Of a stretch of 64,000 nt of DNA, positions 1 through 10,355 are shown piece after piece. The notes below the pieces were generated by a model that saw only the letters and a list, made by a program, of their open reading frames with translations, had not been told where the DNA came from and did not search any database. This stretch comes from Tuctoria greenei (lineage: Eukaryota > Streptophyta > Magnoliopsida > Poales > Poaceae). Every line of letters starts with the position of its first letter. The stretch's first letter is position 1. The translations under genes and the position numbers were made by a program. The stretch is taken from contig JAYESD010000009.1 of assembly GCA_036927565.1 (NCBI GenBank), forward strand, positions 164,694,929-164,758,928, read 5' to 3'.

Positions 1-3000
1 GCATTTAGTTAGAATGATGGATAATTTGAAGTTTGACATGTTGGAATGCTTTTAAAAAAATTAACAAAATTCATACATGTATAAATGATACAAATATGTT
101 CATATAAACAAATTTGAGTGAAGGATCTTTTTTTACGAGATACACAAATGTGAATAATATGTGAGTAGAAATTAATTTGATATTTACCAAAACATTACAA
201 TGTCAGCTATACAAGTTTTAAATTTTTTTGTTCAGGTGGTAGATGTTAATTTTATACAAATGTAGAAGAAAGAATCATATAATTTGGACACAATTTGCAG
301 AATCTAAACATGTTTGAATATTTATATTGGAATCTAACTAAAAAAGAAGCAAGAGATAAGGAAACTGAAGAACAATATCGGACATTATCTCAGACGGTTG
401 GTAAGTAATACCCGACTAAGATAAACATCTTCTCAGAAGGTTATTAAGTACCAACTGTCTGTGAAGATATTTACATCTTCTTAATTAATATTCTTGATTA
501 AATGTGGGTCCTTTAAAAAGGCAAAATTCTACTTTCTTGTAATATTATTGATAAGTAAAGGTTACCATTAAATTTCACTTCATAAATCTTTTGAAATCGG
601 TCAGAACATAAAAAACATACAACAAATGATATTTTTCATTTTTCTATCTTGATGAATATAATGCCTTTTTCATTTATTTTTTCAGTGGACATTTTTACTC
701 ATCATACCAACCTCTATGAACTTTTTCAGATTTTTTTTTTAAATTTTTTTGAATCAATGTGGGTTCATAATTTGATGAATGCCTCATATGTATATGAGCA
801 TTTAGTTAGAATGATGGATAATTTGAAGTTTGACATGTTGGAATGCTTTTAAAAAAATTAACAAAATTCATACATGTATAAATGATACGAATATGTTCAT
901 ACAAACAAATTTGAGTGAAGGATCATTTTTTTTACGAGATACACAAATGTGAATAATATGTGAGTAGAAATTAATTTGATATTTACCAAAACATTACAAT
1001 GTCAGCTATACAAGTTTTAAATTTTTTTTGTTCAGGTGGTAGATGTTAATTTTATACAAATATAGAAGAAAGAATCATATAATTTGGACACAATTGCAGA
1101 ATCTAAACATGTTTGAGTATTTATATTGGAATCTAAATAAAAAAGAACCAAGGGATAAGGAAACTGAAGAACAATATCGGGCATTATCTCAGACGGTTGG
1201 TAAGTAATACCCGACTGTGATAAACATCTTCTCAGAAGGTTATTAAGTACCAACCGCCTGTAAAGATATTTACTTCTTCTTAATTAATATTCTTGATTAA
1301 ATGTGGGTCCTTTAAAAAGGCGAAATTCCACTTTCTTGTAATATTATTGATAAGTAAAGGTTACCATTAAATTTCACTTCATAAATCATTTGAAATCGGT
1401 CAGAACATAAAAAACATACAACAAATGATATTTTTCATTTTCTATCTTGATGAATATAATGCCTTTTTCATTTATTTTTTCAGTGGACATTTTTACTCAT
1501 CATACAACTCTCTATGTTTTTTTTCATATTTTTTTAAATTTTTTGGAATCAATGTGTGTTCATAATTTGATGAATGCCTCATATGTATACGAGCATTTAG
1601 TTAGAATGATGGATAATTTGAAGTTTAACATGTTGGAATGCTTTTAAAAAAATTAACAAAATTCATACATGTATAAATGATACAAATATGTTCATACAAA
1701 CAAATTTGAGTGAAGGATCTTTTTTTTACGAGATACAAAAATGTGAATAATATGTGAGTAGAAATTAATTTAATATTTACCAAAACATTACAATATCAGC
1801 TATACATGTTTGAAAATTTTTTGTTCAGGTGGTAAATGTTAATTTTATACAAATGTAGAAGAAAGAATCATATAATTTGGACACAATTTGCAGAATCTAA
1901 ACATATTTGAGTATTTATATTGGAATCTAAATAAAAAAGAAGCAAGGAATAAGAAACTGAAGAACAGTATCGGGCATTATCGTAAACGGTTGGTAAGTAA
2001 TACCCGACTGAGATAAACATCTTCTAAGAAGGTTATTAAGTACCAACCGCCTGTGAAGATATTTACTTCTTCTTAATTAATATTTTTGATTAAATGTGGG
2101 TCCTTTAAAAAGGCAAAATTCCACTTTCTTGTAATATTATTGATAAGTAAAGGTTATCATTAAATTTCACTTCATAAATCTTTTGAAATCGGTCAGAACA
2201 TAAAAAACATACAACAAATGATGTTTTTCATTTTTCTATCTTCATGAATATAATGACTTTTTCATTTATTTTTTCAGTGGACATTTTTACTCATCATACC
2301 AACCTCTATGAATTTTTTCAGATTTTTTTAAATGTTTTTGAATCAATGTGTGTTCATAATTTGACGAATGCCTCATATGTATATGAGCATTTAGTTAGAA
2401 TGATGGATAATTTGAAGTTTGACATGTTGGAATGCTTTTAAAAAAATTAACAAAATTCATACATGTATAAATGATACAAATATGTTCATACAAACAAATT
2501 TGAGTGAAGGATCTTTGTTTTTTACGAGATACATAAATGTGAATAATATGTGAGTAGAAATTAATTTGATATTTACCAAAACATTACAATGTCAGCTATA
2601 CAAGTTTTAAAAATTTTTGTTCAGGTGGTAGATGTTAATTTTATACAAATGTAAAAGAAAGAATCATATAATTTCGACACAATTTGCAGAATCTAAACAT
2701 GTTTGAGTATTTATATTGGAATCTAAATAAAAAAAGTAAGGGATAAGGAAACTAAAGAACAGTATCGGGCATTATCTCAGACGGTTGGTAAGTAATATCC
2801 GACTGAGATAAACATCTTCTCAGAAGGTTATTAAGTATCAACCGCCTGTGAAGATATTTACTTCTTCTTAATTAATATTCTTGATTAAATATGGGTCCTT
2901 TAAAAAGGCAAAGTTCCATTTTCTTGTAATATTATTGATAATTAAAGGTTACCATTAAATTTCACTTCATAAATCATTTGAAATCGGTCAGAACATAAAA

Positions 3001-4452
3001 AACATACAATAAATGATATTTTTCATTTTTCTATCTTGATGAATATAATGTCTTTTTCATTTATTTTTTCAATGGACATTTTTACTCATCATACCAACCT
3101 CTATGAATTTTTTTCATATTTTTTTAAATTTTTTTTGAATCAATATGTGTTCATAATTTGATGAATGCCTCATATGTATATGAGCATTTAGTTAGAAAGA
3201 TGGATAATTTGAAGTTTGACATGTTGGAATGCTTTTAAAAAAAATTAACAAAATTACATGTATAAATGATACAATATGTTCATACAAACAAATTTGAGTG
3301 AAGGATCTTTTTTTTTACGAGATACACAAATGTGAATAATATGTGAGTAGAAATTAATTTGATATTTACCAAAACATTACAATGTCAGCTATACAAGTTT
3401 TAAAATTTTTTGTTCAGATGGTAGATGTTAATTTTATACAAATGTAGAAGAAATAATCATATAATTTGGACACAATTTGCAGAATCTAAACATGTTTGAG
3501 TATTTATATTGGAATCTAAATAAAAAAGAAGCAAGGGATAAGGAAACTGAAGAACAGTATCGGGCATTATCGTAGACGGTTGGTAAGTAATACCCGACTG
3601 AGATAAACATATTCTCAGAAGGTTATTAAGTACCAACCGCCTGTGAAGATATTTACTTCTTCTTAATTAATATTCTTGATTAAATGTGGGTCCTTTAAAA
3701 AGGCAAAATTCCACTTTCTTGTAATATTATTGATAAGTAAAGGTTACCATTAAATTTCACTTCATAAATCTTTTGAAATCGGTCAGATCATAAAAAACAT
3801 ACAACAAATGATATTTTTCATTTTTCTATCTTGATGAATATAATGCCGTATTCATTTATTTTTTCAGTGGACATTTTTACTCATCATACCAACCTCTATG
3901 AATTTTTTCAGATTTTTTTTAATTTTTTTTGAACCAATGTGTGTTCATAATTTGATGAATGTCTCATATGTATATGAGCATTTAGTTAGAATGATGGATA
4001 ATTTGAAGTTTGACATGTTGGAATGCTTTAAAAAAAATTAACAAAATTCATACATGTATAAATAAAACAATTATGTTCATACAAACAAATTTGAGTGAAG
4101 GATCTTTTTTTACAAGATACACAAATGTGAATAATATATGAGTAGAAATTAATTTGATATTTACCAAAACATTACAATGTCAGCTATACAAGTTTTAAAA
4201 TTTTTTGTTTAGGTGGTTGATGTTAATTTTATACAAATGTAGAAGAAAGAATCATATAATTTGGACACAATTTGCAGAATATAAACATGTTTGAGTATTT
4301 ATATTGGAATCTAAATAAAAAAGAAGCAAGGGAAAAGGAAACTGAAGAACATTATCGGGCATTATCGTAGATGGTTGGTAAGTAATACCCGCCTGAGATA
4401 AAAATCTTCTCGGAAGGTTATTAAGTACCAACCGCCTGTGAAGATATTTACT
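1..4452. repeat. Tandem satellite, about 797-bp unit, 5.6 copies in window
   Basis: Head-to-tail AT-rich repeat that continues beyond the left edge. The anchor gcatttagttagaatgatgg, or close variants, recurs at 1, 798, 1593, 2387, 3184 and 3978, so periods are 794-797 bp. Copies differ by scattered substitutions and homopolymer indels and look only a few percent diverged by eye. Each unit contains a foldback (first copy about 391-461): cagacggttggtaagtaata pairs imperfectly with ttattaagtaccaaccgcctg. A 65-67 codon reading frame recurs in three copies (649, 1447, 2244) but is disrupted in others, so it is not called a gene. The last copy stops within its post-foldback segment, where a Stowaway-type terminus begins. 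The unit could derive from transposon subterminal DNA, but its source is not recognised. Confidence 0.95.
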
Positions 4453-4468
4453 TGGGACGGAGGGAGTA
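4452..4468 (-). mobile_element. Stowaway-type MITE terminus (remnant)
   Basis: The plus strand reads ttgggacggagggagta, the reverse complement of the grass Stowaway terminal consensus TACTCCCTCCGTCCCAA. It lies exactly where the last satellite copy departs from the repeat consensus. Only one end is seen, so this is a remnant or a junction scar rather than a full MITE. Confidence 0.55.
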
Positions 4469-4562
4469 TAAGATGGTCACCTGCGCCATCGTCTTTTCCG
4501 CACAACCGTTCCAACATCCTCTCTTCTCTTCACAAAACCTAGCCGCGGCTAGTATACAGCAA

Positions 4563-5002
4563 ATGCTTTCGAGCTCAAGCAACCCTCCGCCACCGAGCCC
4601 GCCGAGGGACCCGGCCGCCGGTAAGCGGCCGCGGCTGGACCCCCTCCCCCCCCCCCCCCCCCCCCGCTGCCGCGCGTGAAGGATACCCTCCTATTCAACA
4701 TGGCCCGAGATGTATTTACAGATACATCTCACTCCATGGAACGCCTTGGGCTCGGTACCCTTCCACAAAGTACTGGAATGGACACCATGTGCCACTACGT
4801 CTTCGGCCTCTCACACGTGGCCTCTCGTCTCGACTCCCTCTGGGAGACGATGGCAGCCGAGCTCGGCGTCGCGGGTGGTCGCAACCTCGTCGTGGCGGCG
4901 GCCTTGAGACTGGGTCACCTTCCGCCGCCGGAGCCCGAGGCGCTAGAGGAGGGTCAGGAGCCCGAGGACCCACCAGAGGAGGAGGAGGTGGAGGCTGAGT
5001 AG
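4563..5002 (+). pseudogene. Small hypothetical gene broken at a poly-C run
   Basis: An ATG at 4563 opens a frame beginning with a Ser/Pro-rich stretch and a basic KRPRLD motif that could be a nuclear signal. It enters a run of about 20 C (about 4641-4661) and then stops at 4677. The next frame is open through the same C-run and continues for roughly 108 codons to a stop at 5000-5002, ending in a Glu-rich tail. A one- or two-base change in the homopolymer would join them into a protein of about 146 residues. The GC-rich composition contrasts sharply with the satellite to the left, and the leader resembles a grass 5' UTR (cacaaaacctagccg). No domain is recognised. It may be a real gene with a sequencing error in the C-run, or a decayed copy. 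Confidence 0.4.
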
Positions 5003-5095
5003 AGTAGTATTTAGGTGTTTTCTTTTCATGTTTTTAGTTGTAGTTTTTCGTTTCATGGTTTTAGTTGTAGTTTATCTTTTCTTGTGTTTGTAATA

Positions 5096-5185
5096 TACTC
5101 CCTCCATCCAAAGCGACAAGTATTTTGGGACAGAGATACTCCCTCCATCGAAAGGGACAAGTAGTATTTTGCGACGGAGGGAGTA
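5096..5185. mobile_element. Short Stowaway-like MITE
   Basis: The segment is bounded by TACTCCCTCC at the left and GGAGGGAGTA at the right, with an internal second TACTCCCTCC at about 5140. It contains two similar pieces that include 'gacaagta...tattttg'. The termini and TA borders match Stowaway elements. The body is very short (about 90 bp), so it is probably a deletion derivative or two overlapping ends. Confidence 0.55.
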
Positions 5186-5499
5186 ATGTTTTTAAGTTAA
5201 ATGTACTTGGTGTTCTTGTTCATGGATGTACTATCTGTGCAAAATTAGTTCGGATTTTCCGATCGCCAAACCCTCCTTGTCCCCAAACCGGTGGAGTTGC
5301 CAGGAGATCGCCCACAGCGGGGCCTGCAAAGCGGTCTGTAAAGTAGTAGTAACAGGAAAATGCAACAGGCCGGTAGCTAGGACTCAAAAGAAAAAGTGAA
5401 GACAATACGAGGAAGAAAACGTAACACATGAGCTAGGACACTTTGGTAGCCATACTAAAAGAGCTTCTTATCCGCCTCATCCACTTCCCCACGCCGCCA

Positions 5500-5682
5500 T
5501 TAGAATCTCTTCGGCCGCAGGAAGGTGTCCCCCGAAGAGTTCGAGGACACCAAGGAGTGTCCGTCAGAAGAGTCGCCTGATGACGAGGAGGCCGGGGAGT
5601 TGGGGTGGACCGGCGACGTATAGTCGAGGTAGTGGTCTAGGTGGATGATGAGCTCCGTCGTGAGGCCGCCAGGCCGGACCAC
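5500..5682 (-). pseudogene. Possible C-terminal gene fragment, unrecognised
   Basis: A 60-codon minus-strand frame, Ser/Asp-rich in its second half and ending in FLRPKRF. The composition is GC-rich and protein-like compared with surrounding sequence. No promoter, upstream exon or domain can be identified. It could be the last exon of a dead gene or chance. Confidence 0.2.
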
Positions 5683-5708
5683 TGCGGCATGGTTGAAAGG
5701 TCTTCTGG

Positions 5709-6185
5709 TTGAAATATGGACGAAAGCATTGTTACATGGGTCATCGTCGTTTCCTACCTCAGGATCACAGATGGCGTCAAAACAAAGGTTCTTTCAATAA
5801 CAAGGCAGAGAATAGAGAGGCTCCAACATCACTCTCTGGTGACGAAATACTCCAACAATACGAGTGTTTTGATCAAGTGAGTTTTGGACCGACGAATAAT
5901 AAGAGAAAGCACATCGAGGAAAATAGATGGCATAATTGGAAGAAGAAAAGTATATTTTTCGACCTCCGTTATTGGAAGACATTGCTAATAAGGCATAACT
6001 TGGATGTCATGCACATTGAGAAAAACATTTGTGATAGCATATTGGGGACAATGTCAGGTGATCGGTTTGAGGTAGATGGAGTTGCATCAGAAAATGAAGA
6101 CGACGACGAAGACGACAATACATATACCAATGATGGTCATGTAGCTCCATTGTGGGGGGACGACAGCGAAGATGATGATTTTTAG
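5709..6185 (+). pseudogene. CACTA (En/Spm) TNP2-type transposase fragment fused to an acidic tail
   Basis: Residues about 1-115 match the conserved middle of plant TNP2-like CACTA transposases: YMGHRRFLP near the start, a Leu-Ser-Gly-Asp motif, WKKKSIFF, then RYWKTLLIRHNLDVMHIEKN and CDSILGT. This block normally sits inside a protein of over 700 residues, so both sides are lost. After about residue 115 the homology stops and the frame continues into a Glu/Asp-rich tail ending EDDDF. That tail could be the C-terminus of another transposase, because a hAT-like end lies 120-190 bp downstream. No ATG context or promoter is evident, so the piece is surely non-functional. Confidence 0.8.
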
Positions 6186-6240
6186 TATAATTAAGTACAT
6201 GACATGTAGCTTCACAATGAATTCATCCGTCCGAACTCGA

Positions 6241-6370
6241 CATTTATTTTTCAGTTATTTATATTTGCTACCCGAAAAGTACCCGATACCCGATATTTTG
6301 GTCTTTTCAGTTCCGATCTCGGTTTTATCGGTTTCAGTTTTTCGGTCTCGGTTTATTTGCCCACCCCTAA
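6241..6370 (-). mobile_element. hAT-like transposon terminus
   Basis: Read on the minus strand from 6370, the sequence starts TTAGGGGTGGGCAAATAAAC and continues with repeated ACCGAxAC / CGGGTA motifs. Plant hAT elements typically begin (T/C)AGGG(G/C)TGGGCAAA followed by many ACCGAAAC subterminal repeats. The partner end is not visible in the window. It may be the 3' end of the element that supplied the acidic tail of the upstream fragment. Confidence 0.55.
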
Positions 6371-6877
6371 TTTACGTAGTAGTAGCATATATATGGGATA
6401 TACATATTTTTCCTGCATGTTTTCTTGCAAAAATATTTAGTGATATATCCTATGTGCATATTACATATGTAAAACTAATGTAAAGTATAAAACTTTTTCA
6501 AAGGGAAGTCTTAGGTTTCGTCAAATCTATCTTTCAGATTTACGCAATTTTGATCTTTTTTAACAATACAAGAATTGTAATTTTAGATTCACCATGAAAA
6601 TATTTCCATAATATACAATCTAGTATTACATGTTATTGAAGTTAATAAATTCCATATAAATCATTTGTCAAAGGTAATTAGTTCGACCAAAACAGAATAG
6701 AGTTGAGTTGGGGTGGAGGAAGTATTATACGTTGCTGTTTGCCGCATAAAAGGCTTCGTCCTTCGTTCAAGCCGTAGCCATTTGTACAGGCGGCTGATGC
6801 GACCGGGCGCACCGATCTTACATGTGCGCCAGTCACCGAGGCGTCTTAGACGCGCGCAGCGCATGCGTTGAAATCAC
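6371..6877. other. Intergenic, no gene seen
   Basis: AT-rich up to about 6700 (poly-A/T tracts, atatgtaaaac), then GC-rich around 6780-6870 (gcgcgcagcgcatgcg). Only short shadow frames occur. No domain, RNA gene or transposon end was recognised apart from the palindrome starting at 6878. Confidence 0.4.
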
Positions 6878-6976
6878 CTGCGGTACTACAGGTGCAGTAA
6901 CAGTCACTAATATGTGGGTCTGGCTATCCGTGGGGCCCACATGTCAGTGACTGTTACTGCACCTGCAGTACTGCAG
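6878..6976. repeat. Foldback / MITE-like palindrome, arms about 44 bp
   Basis: The left arm starts CTGCGGTACTACAGGTGCAG. The right arm, reverse-complemented, starts CTGCAGTACTGCAGGTGCAG. Pairing continues through AGTAACAGTCACT to a short GGCTATCCGTGG loop, with only a few mismatches. Weaker similarity extends outward (gcatgcgttg against the complement of the 6981-6995 region). It would form a strong hairpin. The family is not recognised. Confidence 0.7.
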
Positions 6977-7193
6977 AGGTTATGCATCCCGCATGCGCAT
7001 CTTTGAATTCAATTGGAACCGCTCCGCGTCCCATCACCGCTTTACCGTGAACCACTGCGGATGGTCTTAAAGGAAGGCCCGGCTCTGAGCCTAGGCGGGC
7101 GGAAATAAATTTTCTGCGGCCCTGCCGCACAACGTCGCCTGCCGTGCCCCCGCCGCCGGCCCGCCGCCCCTGCGCCCCCACCGCCGGCCCACC

Positions 7194-7297
7194 ACTCGAG
7201 AACGGATCTAGGAGAAGGCTCATCGCCCATAGCGGTCGTGTAGCTTCCGTCCCCTCAATCTGTTGGCGATGAGCCTTCTCCTCATCCGTTCTCGAGT
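7194..7297. repeat. Inverted repeat, arms about 34 bp
   Basis: Arm 7194-7227 begins actcgagaacggat. Arm 7265-7297 is its reverse complement, beginning ggcgatgagccttctcc, with two or three mismatches. The loop is about 37 bp. The surrounding DNA is GC-rich, with Pro/Ala-type low complexity at 7140-7190. It lies just upstream of the MEI2-like fragment and may reflect a small inverted duplication of its leader. Confidence 0.65.
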
Positions 7298-7479
7298 TCG
7301 CGGCGGCCACGGAGCCGCTTCTACCCTGCTTCTGGACTGAGGACGCTGATGATCCGCATCATACTTTTAAATCTGCTTGCTGCTAGCTGTTGTTGATGCG
7401 TTAATACCTGATTGATACTTAATCAAGCTCTGGACTTTTACTGATTGATACTTAACCTCGTTTGTTGCATTTGCCAAGG

Positions 7480-8028
7480 TCTGAGGCCAACAAGGGCTAC
7501 TGCTTTGTCAACATCACATCACCAGATGCGGCGTTCTGGCTGTGGATGAAGCACCTGCATGGCTTCCGTTGGAAGGTGAATGACTCGCGGAAGATGTGCG
7601 AGGTCGACTACGCCAACATCCAGGTACGTCGCCGTCCGCTGCCACCATTTTCTATTGCGCCGCCGCTGCATGGTGTTCACCTACCGTTGCTCGTCATCCT
7701 TTTGCAGGGTCGGGATGCGTTGGTGGCCCATTTCTCCAAGTCATGCTTCGACTGCGAAAACGAGGAGTTCCTGCCAGTGTGGTTCAGCTCGCCGCGGAAG
7801 GTGAACGACTCGCGGAAGATGTGCGAGGTCGACTACGCCAACATCCAGGTACGTCACCGTCCGCTGCCACCGTTTTCCATTGCGCCGCCGCTGCAACGTG
7901 TTCACCTGCCGTTGCTCGTCATCCTTTCGCAGGGTCGGGATGCATTGGTGGATGCGGCGAGATGGTTGCTCTTGCAGGTGTATGGTAATTACGTGAGTGT
8001 TTGGTCGGGTCATGTGGTTAGTCCATGA
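7480..8028 (+). pseudogene. MEI2-like / TERMINAL EAR1-type RRM fragment with tandem exon-intron-exon duplication
   Basis: The translated exons match the C-terminal RNA-recognition motif (RRM_2) of plant MEI2-like proteins, most like the TE1/PLA2 subgroup: NKGYCFVNITSPDAA, WLWMKHLHGFRWKV, SRKMCEVDYANIQ, then GRDALVAHFSKSCF and EEFLPVWFSSPR. The first intron is 7624-7707 (GT..AG, 84 bp) and falls between ANIQ and GRDAL. The block from 7573, covering exon end, intron and next exon start, is repeated from 7798 at a period of 225 bp, with a second 84-bp intron at 7849-7932. The second copy then runs into unrelated codons. The upstream RRM half (usual VMIRNIPN motif), the N-terminal RRMs and a start codon are absent, so this is a captured or decayed gene piece. 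Confidence 0.75.
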
Positions 8029-8620
8029 TGCACCCTAAACCCGGTGTTGAGGCCGTGTATTTGTCATTTGTGCGTACACTCTAGTGACATGTGACAAAGT
8101 GCTAAGTCATCAATTGCGTTTGGTTTGATGTCGAAGTTCGATTGGAGATAGATCATCCATTTCTTTATGTCTTGGATCATCCAAATTAATGTTTGGTTGG
8201 ATGGACTGGACGATCCAATTTTTCATTGGTAGGTTGGATGAAACTTGATTGAGATTATTGAATCATCAAAGTTGTTAATTTCATAATATTATTCATGCGT
8301 ATGATGATCGATCGTGGATGCCAAGCGTCGAGTTATTCGGATCGCTGAGCAAAGTTCGGACATGGAGTTCGTGTGTGCCCATGCGACCTGCAAGATTCGG
8401 TGCGCTCGCGTACGTGGCAATCATCAGGGCAGGGTGGTACAGTTGCGGGAACCGTGCAGTGCGCCCTTGGCTGTAAGATTTGGAGCGTGAACGTATGTGG
8501 CAACCATCTGGGGATGCAACTTCGGTGCTCCTGTTTGTGCTTCCATGCGTACTCCACGCTTATGTGTCATCATCTAATTGGTTGAAGTTAAATCAGACAT
8601 TATGTTAGGTAAATGAAAGG
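8029..8620. other. Spacer with short imperfect duplication, no gene
   Basis: Nothing protein-like is supported. A segment of about 42 bp near 8387-8428 (aagattcggtgcgctcgcgt) recurs imperfectly near 8470-8510 (aagatttggagcgtgaacgt). The sequence at 8160-8280 is rich in gatcca/tggatg words but has no clear terminal repeats. Confidence 0.35.
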
Positions 8621-10355
8621 GGTCCTGACGCCACGAAAAAGTGAATCGTGGCCACACATCCTAATTGCTACGATTGGGGTCCGTGGCCATTGATACTAAC
8701 GCCACGAACTAGAGTATCGTGGCAACATATCTTAATGCAACGATTGTGTTCCGTGGCAATAGATCCTGTAACGCCACGAACCAGCTATTCATGGCAACAG
8801 ATCCTAATGCAACGATTGTGGTCTGTTGCATTAGCATCCTGACGCCACGAACTAGTGAATCGTGGCAAGACATCCTAATGCAACGATTGTGTTTTGTTGC
8901 ATTAGCATCCTGACACCACGAAAAAGTGAATCGTGGCCACACATCCTAATTGCTACGATTGGGGTCCGTGGCCATTGATACTAACGCCACGAACCAGAGT
9001 ATCATGGCAACACATCCTAATGCAACGATTCTGTTTCGTTGCATTACGGTCCAAATGCAACTGTTTGCTGATTCGTGGCAACAGATCCTAATGCAACGAC
9101 TGTGTTCCGTGGCAATAAAGCTGTAACGCCACGGACCAGTAATTTGTGGCAACAGATCCTAATGCAACAATTGTGTTCTGTGGCAATAAAGTTGTAACGC
9201 CACAAACCAGAGTATCGTGGCAACACATCCTAATGCAAGGATTCTGTTTCGTTGCATTACGGTCCAAATGCAACTGTTTGCTGATTCGTGGCAACAGATC
9301 CTAACGCAACGACTGTGTTCCGTGGCAATAAAGTTGTAACGCCATGAACCAGTAATTCGTGGCAACAGATCCTAATGCAACGATTGTGTTACGTGGAAAT
9401 AAAGTTGTAAAGCCACGAACCAGTAATTCGTGGCAACAGATCCTAATGCAACGATTGTGGTCTGTGGCGATAGATCATATAACGCCACGAACCAGTAATT
9501 CGTGGCAACAGATCCTAATGCAATGACTATGTTCCATGGCATTAGCATCCTGACGCCACGAACTAGTGATTCGTGGCAACAGATCCTAATGCAACGATTG
9601 TGGTACGTTGCATTAGCATCCTGACGCCACGAACTAGTGATTCGTGGCAACATATCCTAATGCAATGATTGTGTTCCGTGGCGATAGATCCTAGTGCCAC
9701 GAACTAGTGAATCGTGGTGAAAAGTCAAGCTTACTGCAACGATTTAGTATTCATTGCAGTACAATCGTTGCAACAGGTCGGAATCCTTGTACAGATCCTA
9801 ATGCAACGATTGTGTTCCGTGGCAATAAAGCTGTAACGCGACGAACCAGAGTATCGTGGCAACACATCCTAATGCAACGATACTGTTTTGTTGCGTTACG
9901 GTCCAAATGCAACTGTTTGCTGATTCGTGGCAACAGATCCTAATGCAACGACTGTGTTCCGTGGCAATAAAGCTGTAATGCCATGAACCAATAACTCGTG
10001 GCAACAGATCCTAATGCAACGATTCTGTTTCGTGGCAATAAAGCTGTAACGCCACGAACTAGTAATTCGTGGAAACAGATCCTAATGCAACAATTGTGGT
10101 CCGTGGCAATAGATCCTGTAACGCCACGAACCAGTAATTCATGGCAACAGATCCTAATGCAACGATTGTGGTCCGTTGCATTAGCATCCTGACGCCACGA
10201 ACTATTGATTCGTGGCAATAGATCCTAATGCAACGATTGTGTTTCGTTGCATTAGCATTCTGATGCCACGGAAAAGTGAATCGTGGCCACACATCCTAAT
10301 TGCTACGATTGGGGTCCGTGGCCATTGATACTAACGCAACACATCCTAATGCAAC
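8620..10355. repeat. Left part of CACTA-1 hairpin array (about 71-bp units)
   Basis: About 24 degenerate tandem units, with period 71-72 bp where regular (acagatcctaatgcaac at 9365, 9436, 9508, 9579). Nearly every unit holds the short palindrome CCACGAA(N7)TTCGTGG plus the words atgcaacgattgtg and cattagcatcctgac. The array resumes at 23402 after the E1 insertion, so one array of about 2.4 kb was split. Because of the right-hand terminus at 24032 it is interpreted as the body of a non-autonomous CACTA transposon. No matching CACTA left end is visible near 8620, so the left end is lost or unrecognisable. Peptide-like frames on both strands are products of the repetition. Confidence 0.8.
9718..9797. 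repeat. Internal copy of the CACTA-1 right end
   Basis: This stretch matches 23953-24028 at the true end with few mismatches: aagcttact(g)caacgattt, then gtacaatcgttgcaacaggt and cggaatccttgta. It lacks the final gtg and runs straight into another array unit (cagatcctaatg). The terminal block has therefore been copied into the array interior, implying amplification of array plus end together. Confidence 0.8.

Noticed and set aside
649..2441. Repeated 65-67 codon frames at 649, 1447 and 2244 as genes
   Set aside because: They lie at the same point of the 797-bp satellite unit, are broken in other copies, and are Phe/Met-rich low-complexity translations of AT-rich DNA.
8648..10292. Many 60-93 codon frames on both strands with repeated SVATN / FVALQ peptides
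   Set aside because: They are translations of the 71-bp CACTA-1 array units, present on both strands.
8620..10355. CRISPR-like array
   Set aside because: Units are degenerate over their full length with no constant-repeat/variable-spacer pattern, and the genome is a plant nuclear genome.
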